NCBI GenBank assembly: GCA_964518635.1
Contig: CAZFGK010000004.1
Coordinates: forward strand, 1 to 64,000
Direction of reading: 5' to 3'
Length of the DNA: 64,000 bases
From: CAZFGK01 sp964518635
GTDB taxonomy: Bacteria; Zixibacteria; MSB-5A5; GN15; FEB-12
Below are positions 17,695-25,490 of the stretch, one piece after another. Each line of letters begins with the position of its first letter. Position 1 is the first letter of the stretch. Under the pieces are notes generated by a model. The model made no database searches, was not told the DNA's origin, and saw only the letters and a program-made list of their open reading frames with translations. A program made the translations under genes and the position numbers.

Positions 17695-17730
17695 AAAAAA
17701 AAGGCCGATTCGTAATCGAATCGACCTTTT
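17695..17730 (-). terminator. Intrinsic terminator between convergent genes
   Basis: A 10-bp GC-containing stem extended by A/T pairs, with a TAAT loop. It is flanked by eight A on the plus strand (17695-17702), i.e. eight T for minus-strand transcripts, and by TTTT on the other side. As minus-strand RNA the one odd pair is a G-U wobble, as plus-strand RNA a C-A mismatch, so it best serves the lipoprotein operon but may stop both. Confidence 0.85.
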
Positions 17731-17754
17731 GTATATTCGTGAATTCACTCAAAG

Positions 17755-19971
17755 CTAGTTTGTATGATCCCAGCCTTGATTTCTCTCAGGTTCGGAAGGA
17801 TTAGCCAATTCCATCATTCTCCTGATCTCTTCTTCGGAGAGAGAATTCAGATCCTGCCGAGGAGCCCCACCCAGACTAGGTAACAGGAGCCAGTTTATCT
17901 GAGTTCTGATAGAAGGAAGGGCGGTACTCTGATCCATAACCATCGGATTGAATCCCCAGAAGGCACTTCTCCAGGCCACACGATCCCAGCGGAATGCAAC
18001 TGGTTTTGCATTATAGAAATAGTTCGGCCCTTTGGGATGCCCGAGCGTGTCGTTTGAACGATAGAGGTAAATCAACTCGGTTCTGAAATCTCGAAGAATC
18101 CAATTCACTTCCGGATAAGCACCAGTAAACATGGTACCATCACTGCTTCTTCTAAATGGAAGGGAGGAGTTCCAATTGAAGTAGCGTTCAAGCCGAAATG
18201 TATCAACGACGAGAGCCGGGGAACTGATTTGGTCAAAAGTATACGTCCCGATAAAACTCTCAACTCTTGCCCGTTGATCGGCAGGCGCAGATCGAATATG
18301 CCAGTCCCATCCGGTATACTGAGTTGCAAGCGCGCCAAAGAGGTCTTGAATCCCGGGCCATCCAGTTACACCAAGCGGAGAGCTAGAAACACTGAGCGAG
18401 TAAACTGGATTCGTCACCGGAGTCCCTGCATTCGGTGGTTGAGCAGGAGTCGGCGGCTTACCCAGAGATCTTCCTATGTACCATACGCTTACTCCGGCGG
18501 ACATGGCGCGAGCTATCTGACGCTGAACAACATCGTCGCCAAATGCTCCACCCATTGACTGATCATGGATCAGAATCAGCGCCTTGCAGGACAGAAGCGG
18601 CTTCAGCAAAGCATCACCAAGAATTTGCGTTGAGTAAACCTGGAAATCTTTTGACGTATCAAATTCAATTTGATAGCCACCATTGTTCTTGTACCAGGTG
18701 ATTGTCGAGTCCCAGTATCGCTCCTGCACATCACTCGATGCACCGTTGGTTACGCTTGAGCCTTTCGGCATGCTGAATATGCCCAGGTCACGCTCAAACT
18801 TGGCATCAATGACCGAAAACATCACAAACGCCGGCGTAAGGTCGGGAACTTTTGCATCATCGCGGGCACGTACCCAAAGGATGTACTTTCTTTCAATGGT
18901 GCTGTCACCCGGAAACTCACGGAAGACATTGAACATCGAATCGCGGGTACCACTCACCCAGGAGTCTAATCCGTTGAAGGATGAATCACCAACACGTTCG
19001 TCAAAATCGTTCGATTTCCAGTCGGGATCATTCAGGTCCAGATACGAACCGACAGAAAGTGTTCCGAACGGATTTGAAGCAGTAACCGTGTCAGGATCTA
19101 TGACGGTACAACTAATAATCAGACTATCGCCGTCAGGAATGGTATCGCAGATTACGTAGTCCTCCGTGCTCTCACCCACGATAAAGACCTGTCCGTCATT
19201 GGTCACAAACACCGTCTTGATTACCGACTGACGGATAATCGTGCTGTCTGCCTGCGTGAATGGACCGAACAACTTCCATTCAAATTCGAACGGTGGCGCT
19301 TCGGCAGGAAAGTCGATCGGATCGGTCCCTCTCCAGCTCAATCGAATACCGCTAAGCCCGCCGGGAGTAAGTGCATTTATGAATATCGGTGGAACGAGCC
19401 GATTAAAGTTCGTGATGTCAGTTTGCGGCGGGTTATCAAAACGGCGTAGCGTGCGAAATACAATTCTCGACGCCACATTCTGCTCGTCAAAGGCCTGGAT
19501 GAAAACAACCTGAGGAACCCGATTCAGAACTGGCCGATCCAGATCGGCATACAGGTTGACTACTTCTGAGGTCGCTGGATCGTCTGCCGTGACTGGCAAG
19601 TAATTCCAGACGGAATCAGTCAAGCCGTTCCTATTGAGCACCGTCTCTATGAAATTCTCAACATCAACGGAATCAATCGGCGCGACGATGTTATCGGTAG
19701 TGTCAAAGTTGGCAATATCGAATTCTCGTACAATCGCGAGTCGATACTGTGTCACCTGACCATCGGGATCACGACCGACCCAATAGAGAAATGCACCGCC
19801 GGAAAAGGTCGTCCCCGGTGGCGGTACATTAACGAACTCGACCGTTGGAGCAATATTAGGGACAGCCTCTCCGATGCGAGTTTCGCAACCACTGAGAAAA
19901 ATACCCGCGAAAACGGAGAGGACTCCAAGAACTGCTAGCTGTACTGATCTGCGAAACAAAGCGACTCCCAT
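17755..19971 (-). CDS. Large lipoprotein of the first TonB/PorV operon, function unknown
   Basis: A 738-residue predicted lipoprotein: basic start and hydrophobic segment from MGVALFRRSVQ, then lipobox LSGC near residue 29. Next comes a beta-rich stretch resembling fibronectin-like domains (PTVEFVNVPPPGTTF, WVGRDPDGQVTQYRLAI). No enzyme motif or sorting domain is recognised. The frame is open 83 codons further upstream, but that would run through the PorV-like gene; ATG 19971 lies 8 nt after that gene's stop and gives a clean lipoprotein signal. It is the last gene of an operon with a TonB receptor and a PorV-like protein, so an outer-membrane surface role is likely. Confidence 0.75.
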   Translation of the reverse strand: MGVALFRRSVQLAVLGVLSVFAGIFLSGCETRIGEAVPNIAPTVEFVNVPPPGTTFSGGAFLYWVGRDPDGQVTQYRLAIVREFDIANFDTTDNIVAPIDSVDVENFIETVLNRNGLTDSVWNYLPVTADDPATSEVVNLYADLDRPVLNRVPQVVFIQAFDEQNVASRIVFRTLRRFDNPPQTDITNFNRLVPPIFINALTPGGLSGIRLSWRGTDPIDFPAEAPPFEFEWKLFGPFTQADSTIIRQSVIKTVFVTNDGQVFIVGESTEDYVICDTIPDGDSLIISCTVIDPDTVTASNPFGTLSVGSYLDLNDPDWKSNDFDERVGDSSFNGLDSWVSGTRDSMFNVFREFPGDSTIERKYILWVRARDDAKVPDLTPAFVMFSVIDAKFERDLGIFSMPKGSSVTNGASSDVQERYWDSTITWYKNNGGYQIEFDTSKDFQVYSTQILGDALLKPLLSCKALILIHDQSMGGAFGDDVVQRQIARAMSAGVSVWYIGRSLGKPPTPAQPPNAGTPVTNPVYSLSVSSSPLGVTGWPGIQDLFGALATQYTGWDWHIRSAPADQRARVESFIGTYTFDQISSPALVVDTFRLERYFNWNSSLPFRRSSDGTMFTGAYPEVNWILRDFRTELIYLYRSNDTLGHPKGPNYFYNAKPVAFRWDRVAWRSAFWGFNPMVMDQSTALPSIRTQINWLLLPSLGGAPRQDLNSLSEEEIRRMMELANPSEPERNQGWDHTN

Positions 19972-19978
19972 CTCTCGT

Positions 19979-20971
19979 TTAGAACGATACGCCAAAGCTG
20001 AAGCGGTGTACCTCGGTGAGAATTCCCATATCCTGATACGCATAATCAAGGCGGAATTCAGACTGCTCGCCAAACGGCAAGCGAAGCCCGCCGCCGAAAG
20101 TAAGCCCGTCCAGATCATAGTTGAATCGCTGGCCGACACGCAGCATGTAGCGATTCTTATAATTGTATTCCATTCCCCCATTGTACTCTTCAAGATTGTC
20201 AGCCGGGTGTGCTCCTTCAAATGCAGCGGTCACGATGTGATCCCCAGACTGCACAATGTTAAAGGTCGACCCGAACTTGAAATTGATCGGCAGCGGGAAA
20301 TCCTTCTCTATGTAGCGAAGATCCGGGCCAAAATTTGAGATAACCATCCCGATTTTGAATCCCCGGTAGCCAGTGTCGTAGAGTGTGCCGATGTCGGCAG
20401 ACCAACCGGATGTACTGGTGGCATCAGCGTTCAGCGAGATGTATCGCATCGTCACACCGACTGAAAAGCGATCAGTCAGGTAGCGACCGTAACTCACACC
20501 GATAGCCATGTCCTGAGAAGAGAATTTCTGACCGGTTCCGTTCCCGTATGAATTCTCGTAGGTTGTTCGGACAATTTCTCCGCTATTCAGACCGTAGGCC
20601 GAAAATCCGAGAACACCACCAATGGTCTCCAGCGGCAATCCGGCTCCGACAAATCCGTAAGTAACGTCTGCCGGTAGCGAAATATAGGAGAGCATCGCTT
20701 CCCCACCCTGCATGTAGGACAAACCGGCAGGGTTATAATAAGTAGCGGTGATATCGTTCACCGCCGCGATGTAAGCCTCGGCCATCCCCATGCCACGAGC
20801 AGAAACACCTATTTCGAGGAAGGTCGCACCGGTCGTTCCAACCTTTGCCTGACCGAAAACCGAACTCGGCAAACTGAAGAGTACTACCAGAGAGATGGTA
20901 CTGATCACTCCGCTGAGAGTTTTAATATGGCAATTGTTCAGCGTCTTCATGATGTCACTTTCTGCCTTCAT
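19979..20971 (-). CDS. PorV-like (UPF0164) outer-membrane protein 1
   Basis: A 330-residue FadL-like barrel of the PorV/PorQ family: signal peptide ending SVFGQ, the hallmark N-terminal block TGATFLEIGVSARGMGMAEAY, NPAGL near residue 75, and a C-terminal aromatic strand ending FSFGVSF. In Bacteroidetes PorV is the shuttle protein of the type IX secretion system that carries sorted cargo to the surface. Its ATG is 2 nt after the TonB receptor stop; a second in-frame ATG at 20950 is an alternative start. A paralogue is in the second TonB operon (50217-51239). Confidence 0.85.
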   Translation of the reverse strand: MKAESDIMKTLNNCHIKTLSGVISTISLVVLFSLPSSVFGQAKVGTTGATFLEIGVSARGMGMAEAYIAAVNDITATYYNPAGLSYMQGGEAMLSYISLPADVTYGFVGAGLPLETIGGVLGFSAYGLNSGEIVRTTYENSYGNGTGQKFSSQDMAIGVSYGRYLTDRFSVGVTMRYISLNADATSTSGWSADIGTLYDTGYRGFKIGMVISNFGPDLRYIEKDFPLPINFKFGSTFNIVQSGDHIVTAAFEGAHPADNLEEYNGGMEYNYKNRYMLRVGQRFNYDLDGLTFGGGLRLPFGEQSEFRLDYAYQDMGILTEVHRFSFGVSF

Positions 20972-20973
20972 CT

Positions 20974-23900
20974 TTATATTTGCATGGTCATGCCGAGACG
21001 AATCTGTCGTCCGCCGCCATAGCTTGCCGGGTCGTTATCGAACGCAGTTCCTTTCAGAACGAGTCCGTTTGCATTCTGTCTTGTATCTGCCCGCCCCGTT
21101 TCGCCAAAAACGCTGCTGATATTCACCGAGTTGAGAATGTTCTCAACCTGAAGAATGGCACTGAAGTCGAGTCCAGCAAGGGCAAACTCTTTTGAGAATC
21201 GAAGGTCGAAGAAAGCTGTTGCCGGTTTTCTCAAAGAGTTATTGGGCACATTTTCTCTGCTGTCGAGCACCAGATCAGGATATTCGCGAGCTGGGGTGAA
21301 TGGCGCCCCGGAACGAACAATTGCTTCGAGCACCAGTGACCAGCCGTTTGGAATAGGAAGTCCGAACAAACGTGGTTTGACAGTATTCGGAATAAAGAAC
21401 TGAACACTCGACTGAAGCGTATGGCGAATGTCTAGATCCAGAGGCGACTCATCCAGCGGAGTGCGAGCCAGTTGTCCCGGATTGAGGAGTTCTTCGGTCG
21501 CCTCCGATGCTTTGCCGAAGGCAAATGCATAGGTATACGAAAGATTTCCGGTTACATACCCACCAGCACGTTTATCTATGGTAATCTCAATCCCCCGGCT
21601 TCGACCATAGTCTGTATTACCGAAGACTGAACGAGTCACCGAACCGCGAACAACACTGACCTGGTTGATCTTGTCGAATTCATCCTTGAAATAGCCCTGG
21701 AAGTCGATCGCGTAGTTGTCGTCGATTGCGTACTTCACACCGAACGAGTACTGAATCGTCTTCTGATAATCGAGGTTCGGTTCACCAAGGACATCTGCGG
21801 CGTCGGCGGAGGTCGTGTTACGCTGGTAAAAATTGGTGAGTGATGGCAACTGGAAGAAGTGACCGTAGTTGAAATAGACTTTGGCCTTATCAGAGATCGG
21901 ATACGAGAACCCGATTCGAGGTGAAATCTTGTGACGATCCCCCAGAATGAGTCCACCCTGGTCATCCCGTTCAAAATTGGCAGCAACATCCTGCACGTCC
22001 TGCAAGAAGAAGTCCCAACGCACGCCAATAGAAGCGACAAGGGATCCATACTCGAGCTTATCAAGAAGATAGACCGCCCCATCATATGGGTCATAAGCGT
22101 AGAAATCACGGAATGCACCGCGGTCACCATATGCACCACCGTCAAGACGACCAGTGTATTTCACATACGGCCGATCAATCTGCCCGAAGGAGAATTCCTT
22201 ACGAGAAATGTTGAAGCCTCCACGTAATTCATGACGACCGATGACACGAGTCCCCTTCATTTCGAGTCGAACGGTTCGTTGGACACGATCTTCCCAGAGC
22301 GTACCAGTCGAAACGTACGTGTTCGGGAGGATGAAGGTTGTTGAACCGCCAAGATCATAGACACCGTTTCTATTCATGTCGGTGTATGCTTCACCTTCAT
22401 CGCGGCGACCGTTGGCCAGATCAAAAATTCCGTTGTTGTTGCGATCATAATAGGGGATTCCCGGCGACCAGTTCCCGAAACCATCCGAGGGAAGAGGGGG
22501 ATTGTAGGTTCCGTCGTAATTCAAGTCCTGGTTGACCGCCGGATCGATCGAAATGGTGAAGGCGTCGATGCCATTATCGAAAACGCCATTTCCATTTAGA
22601 TCTGTAAAGGGCTCCCCGATAATGGAGTCACCATCAATGAACGGCTCCGCCGCAGGTGTTCGAACCGCTGCAAGTCGCTCGTCATCTAATTGACCATTGC
22701 CGTTCTTATCGCGAAGTACGTCACCCTGATCCCAGATACCATTACCATTGAGATCAACGAAGGCCTCCGACTGGAAATTATCAGCAATGCCGTTATTATT
22801 GAACCGTATTGTGCGACCGAGTTGATTGAACCCGTCGATGACGTCCAGCTCACCCCCAGTATAGCGGGGGAGACCGAGATCATTACCGTAGGTCGCCGTA
22901 TCAGGATACAGATTGATCACCGGTTCGGGGGCGTCGTAGATTCCATTGTCGTTTCTGTCTTCGAAAGATTCCCATTCACTGGTCAGAAGGAATTGATCAG
23001 GATTCAGCCCATGACCCGGATTATTCGGATCTCCCGGCTTCAGACTGGTGAGGACGTTGTTATAGGAGATGATTGCTTCATAGGAGGTCTTTTCACTCGA
23101 ATAGTTCATTTCGAGTGAGTAGATCGACTGACGAGTCGACGTAATGGGTGCGGTCCCCATGCTATAGCGATAGCTCCAGCCGATTGACGAACCATCAACT
23201 GAGTAAGAGAGGTTTCTCGTATCCCAGAACTTATAGGAGCCAATGATTTTCAGGGTCGGCTGTGGTCGGAACAGAAAATTGGTCTGCACGTGATAGGAGT
23301 TGTTTTCACGATTCGGAATCTTGATGCCGAAGAGACTGTACTCGCCAAGTGACGAACGGGTCTCCGGAGTATTGAAATTATTGTATGATACCGAGCCGTC
23401 AGTCTTGTTCACTTCAGCAAAAATGAAATACGTGAATTCCTTATCTGAAAGGAAGTTCAGGCCTAACGCAGGAAGAATACGCTTGGTCAGAATCGGATCA
23501 GGGCCGGAGAGCTTTGCGACAAGACGATCCTGATTGTAGCTGTAGGTGTTGAGATTGGCACTGCCGAAGTCGTCTGTATTAAATTCCAGTGAGAATTGGG
23601 TCGCATCTTTCGAACCGACCTGCGAACGAATGTTCACAATTCCGGATAGTGCCTCTCCGAATTCCGGAGAGAATCCGGACTTAATAACTTCAATAGTCTG
23701 AATCGCACCTGAGGCGAGCTGCTGACCGATAAGCTGTTCTGAACTTCCGCCTAAGCCGTCTGATATCGGAACACCGTCCAAAATGAAGCTGACTTCATTT
23801 CTACGACCTCCACGAATAAAAATCTGACCATTGGAGTTAGTCTGAACGCCGGCCTGGGTCGACAGAATATCTTCGACTGAAGTAACCGGCTTATTTGCAA

Positions 23901-24345
23901 TCTGCTTTGCCGAAAGCTGAATCTTTCCTTCGACATTTGACTTTTCAATGATGTCCTTCTTACCGACCACGACAATGGAGTCGTTAAGACCTTCAACTGT
24001 CGAAGCCAACTCCTGATTGAATTCGGTTGTCTGGTCGATTTTCACTTCAATGTTGGTGGCGGTGACATCAGAGTAGCCAGAGGATGTAATTTTGAGAGTG
24101 TAGATACCGGGTTCGAGATTTCGAATCAGATACTCGCCGTTGACATCGGCCACGGCACCACGATTCGTACCAACGACCTGCACCGTCGCACCGATTAGTT
24201 CGCCGCCGGTCTTCTTCCCTTTTTCGGTGATCTTACCACGTATCTGACCGGTAGAACCAGCGAACAGATGAGCAGAGACCAGAAGAAGGCAGCCAATGAC
24301 TGCGACGACTTTTGTCCAGAGATTCCGATACCGATTAATCAACAT
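20974..24345 (-). CDS. TonB-dependent receptor with inserted Ca-type DxNxNG loops
   Basis: A 1,123-residue outer-membrane receptor. ATG 24345 (MLINRYRN) is chosen because GGAG lies 8 nt upstream and a signal peptide follows; the frame is open 21 codons further. Domains in order: signal (1-29), carboxypeptidase-like regulatory domain (about 32-115), plug with SVEDILSTQAGVQ and IFIRGGRRNEVSFILDGVPISDG (about 150-245), then a barrel ending in MTMQI. Between about 463 and 665 lie seven or eight D-x-[ND]-x-[ND]-G-x-x-D loops (DRNDNGIYD, DLNGNGIWD, DLNGNGVFD, DRNNNGIFD, DMNRNGVYD), typical of calcium-binding repeats and unusual in such a receptor. First gene of an operon with a PorV-like protein and a lipoprotein. 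Substrate unknown. Confidence 0.88.
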   Translation of the reverse strand: MLINRYRNLWTKVVAVIGCLLLVSAHLFAGSTGQIRGKITEKGKKTGGELIGATVQVVGTNRGAVADVNGEYLIRNLEPGIYTLKITSSGYSDVTATNIEVKIDQTTEFNQELASTVEGLNDSIVVVGKKDIIEKSNVEGKIQLSAKQIANKPVTSVEDILSTQAGVQTNSNGQIFIRGGRRNEVSFILDGVPISDGLGGSSEQLIGQQLASGAIQTIEVIKSGFSPEFGEALSGIVNIRSQVGSKDATQFSLEFNTDDFGSANLNTYSYNQDRLVAKLSGPDPILTKRILPALGLNFLSDKEFTYFIFAEVNKTDGSVSYNNFNTPETRSSLGEYSLFGIKIPNRENNSYHVQTNFLFRPQPTLKIIGSYKFWDTRNLSYSVDGSSIGWSYRYSMGTAPITSTRQSIYSLEMNYSSEKTSYEAIISYNNVLTSLKPGDPNNPGHGLNPDQFLLTSEWESFEDRNDNGIYDAPEPVINLYPDTATYGNDLGLPRYTGGELDVIDGFNQLGRTIRFNNNGIADNFQSEAFVDLNGNGIWDQGDVLRDKNGNGQLDDERLAAVRTPAAEPFIDGDSIIGEPFTDLNGNGVFDNGIDAFTISIDPAVNQDLNYDGTYNPPLPSDGFGNWSPGIPYYDRNNNGIFDLANGRRDEGEAYTDMNRNGVYDLGGSTTFILPNTYVSTGTLWEDRVQRTVRLEMKGTRVIGRHELRGGFNISRKEFSFGQIDRPYVKYTGRLDGGAYGDRGAFRDFYAYDPYDGAVYLLDKLEYGSLVASIGVRWDFFLQDVQDVAANFERDDQGGLILGDRHKISPRIGFSYPISDKAKVYFNYGHFFQLPSLTNFYQRNTTSADAADVLGEPNLDYQKTIQYSFGVKYAIDDNYAIDFQGYFKDEFDKINQVSVVRGSVTRSVFGNTDYGRSRGIEITIDKRAGGYVTGNLSYTYAFAFGKASEATEELLNPGQLARTPLDESPLDLDIRHTLQSSVQFFIPNTVKPRLFGLPIPNGWSLVLEAIVRSGAPFTPAREYPDLVLDSRENVPNNSLRKPATAFFDLRFSKEFALAGLDFSAILQVENILNSVNISSVFGETGRADTRQNANGLVLKGTAFDNDPASYGGGRQIRLGMTMQI
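22350..22960 (-). repeat. Coding region of the DxNxNGxxD loops in the TonB receptor
   Basis: This part encodes the imperfect protein repeat D-x-N-x-N-G-x-x-D seven to eight times at irregular 11-50 residue spacing, sometimes as close pairs. The ligand pattern is that of EF-hand, dockerin and thrombospondin-type calcium loops. The DNA is not a simple tandem repeat. Confidence 0.75.
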
Positions 24346-24595
24346 CCAAACACTCCTCTCACGCAGATGGCGTGATGCAGCCAACCACAGCTGTCGATTA
24401 CCTATCAAATCGTTTACTCACAACACGTTGCAGATCACTGATGACAGTGAGGTTGCACTCGAATCATGGGTCTGTTTCAGCGTTACATTCCCTAACTCTT
24501 TGCAACTGAGGGTAAAGTGGCTTTCAGCAGCAAGGGCGTCAAGAGATTTTTCCCCCTCCGCAGCCGTTGCGTCGCACAGACTTGCCCATCCGGCA

Positions 24596-25450
24596 TCAGA
24601 AACCTGGCGAATTGCCTGAATCAGATGGGTGTGACAGATAGGATGCTGGATTCTTCCGCCTCTCAAGGGGGGCCGTTTCAACGCTGATAATCTGGTTCGC
24701 CGCCCACTTGAGAAGATCATGCGCTTGTAGATGTGAAACTTCGATCGAATCATACATGTGAGACGGCGACTGGACGATATTTCCCCAGATCGTGCAAGCG
24801 TGATCAAATAAAGCAGTATGTTGAGGGGGAAGAGATATCCCAGTCCCTAGTTCGGGCAATGCCGGATGCCCTGCGACACCGGCGAGCTTGATCGACCCAT
24901 GCTCAAATTGGACTCTCCCCAGTTCTCGTTTTGCGCGTGCTACCAATTTTCTACCGAATGAGTCTTCAAGCTCTGACCTGCTCCTAGATGCAAAACAGGG
25001 GGACTTGATGGCTTTCAGCGAAGATCGGTCTTCCGGGTCAGAGACCGCAACCGGCGAAACTGTCTCCCCTAATTCCATCACAAACCTCTCTAATATCTGT
25101 CTGACCAATAAATCAAATTCCCCTTTTGCCGGAGAAACGGACTCTGGGCACCATGCGAACGAATAGGTCAATTCAGAAGGGTCGTGGTAGACCGCACGAC
25201 CACCAGTCATCCGCCGAATGACCGCGATGTCTCCTGTCTTCTCAGGCTGAAGTGCACGCTCGATCTCCTGATGAAATCCAATAGTTATTCCCCCCGGCGA
25301 CCAGCTATAGAGTCGGGCAAAAAGCCGCCCGGGATTCATGAGTGCCTCCTGAGCCATCCATTCGTCGATCCCCATATTCTGAAAGGGAGTCATGGCAAAG
25401 GTCGATATGAGAATGATTTTCCTGGCCTGAAAAGAATCGGGGAGCGACAT
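24596..25450 (-). CDS. Lipoate/biotin protein ligase family protein (LplA-like)
   Basis: A 284-residue protein of the BPL/LplA/LipB fold. It has NMGIDEWM near the start, the lipoyl-pocket motif RRMTGGRAVYHD, and GRKLVARAKRE with the conserved Lys of the family. Likely attaches lipoate or octanoate to the E2 or H proteins. The longer frame to 25480 is open, but ATG 25450 has GGGGAG 6-7 nt upstream. That ribosome site and the ATG sit inside a perfect 9-bp inverted repeat (25438-25463). It follows the AAA+ regulator gene by 40 nt. Confidence 0.85.
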   Translation of the reverse strand: MSLPDSFQARKIILISTFAMTPFQNMGIDEWMAQEALMNPGRLFARLYSWSPGGITIGFHQEIERALQPEKTGDIAVIRRMTGGRAVYHDPSELTYSFAWCPESVSPAKGEFDLLVRQILERFVMELGETVSPVAVSDPEDRSSLKAIKSPCFASRSRSELEDSFGRKLVARAKRELGRVQFEHGSIKLAGVAGHPALPELGTGISLPPQHTALFDHACTIWGNIVQSPSHMYDSIEVSHLQAHDLLKWAANQIISVETAPLERRKNPASYLSHPSDSGNSPGF

Positions 25451-25463
25451 CTGCCGCTCCCCG
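25438..25463 (-). promoter_or_regulatory. Hairpin over the ribosome site and start codon of the LplA-like gene
   Basis: Perfect arms CGGGGAGCG / CGCTCCCCG with an 8-nt loop. The Shine-Dalgarno GGGGAG is in the 5' arm and the ATG in the loop. ATTCTTTT follows on the minus strand, so the same hairpin might terminate transcripts of the upstream regulator gene. Either role would tie lplA expression to RNA folding. Confidence 0.5.
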
Positions 25464-25490
25464 CTTTGATTCACGTGCATAGAAACTCAA

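Noticed and set aside
18683..19159. 158-codon plus-strand frame inside the lipoprotein gene
   Set aside because: Opposite-strand shadow; composition follows the lipoprotein reading frame.
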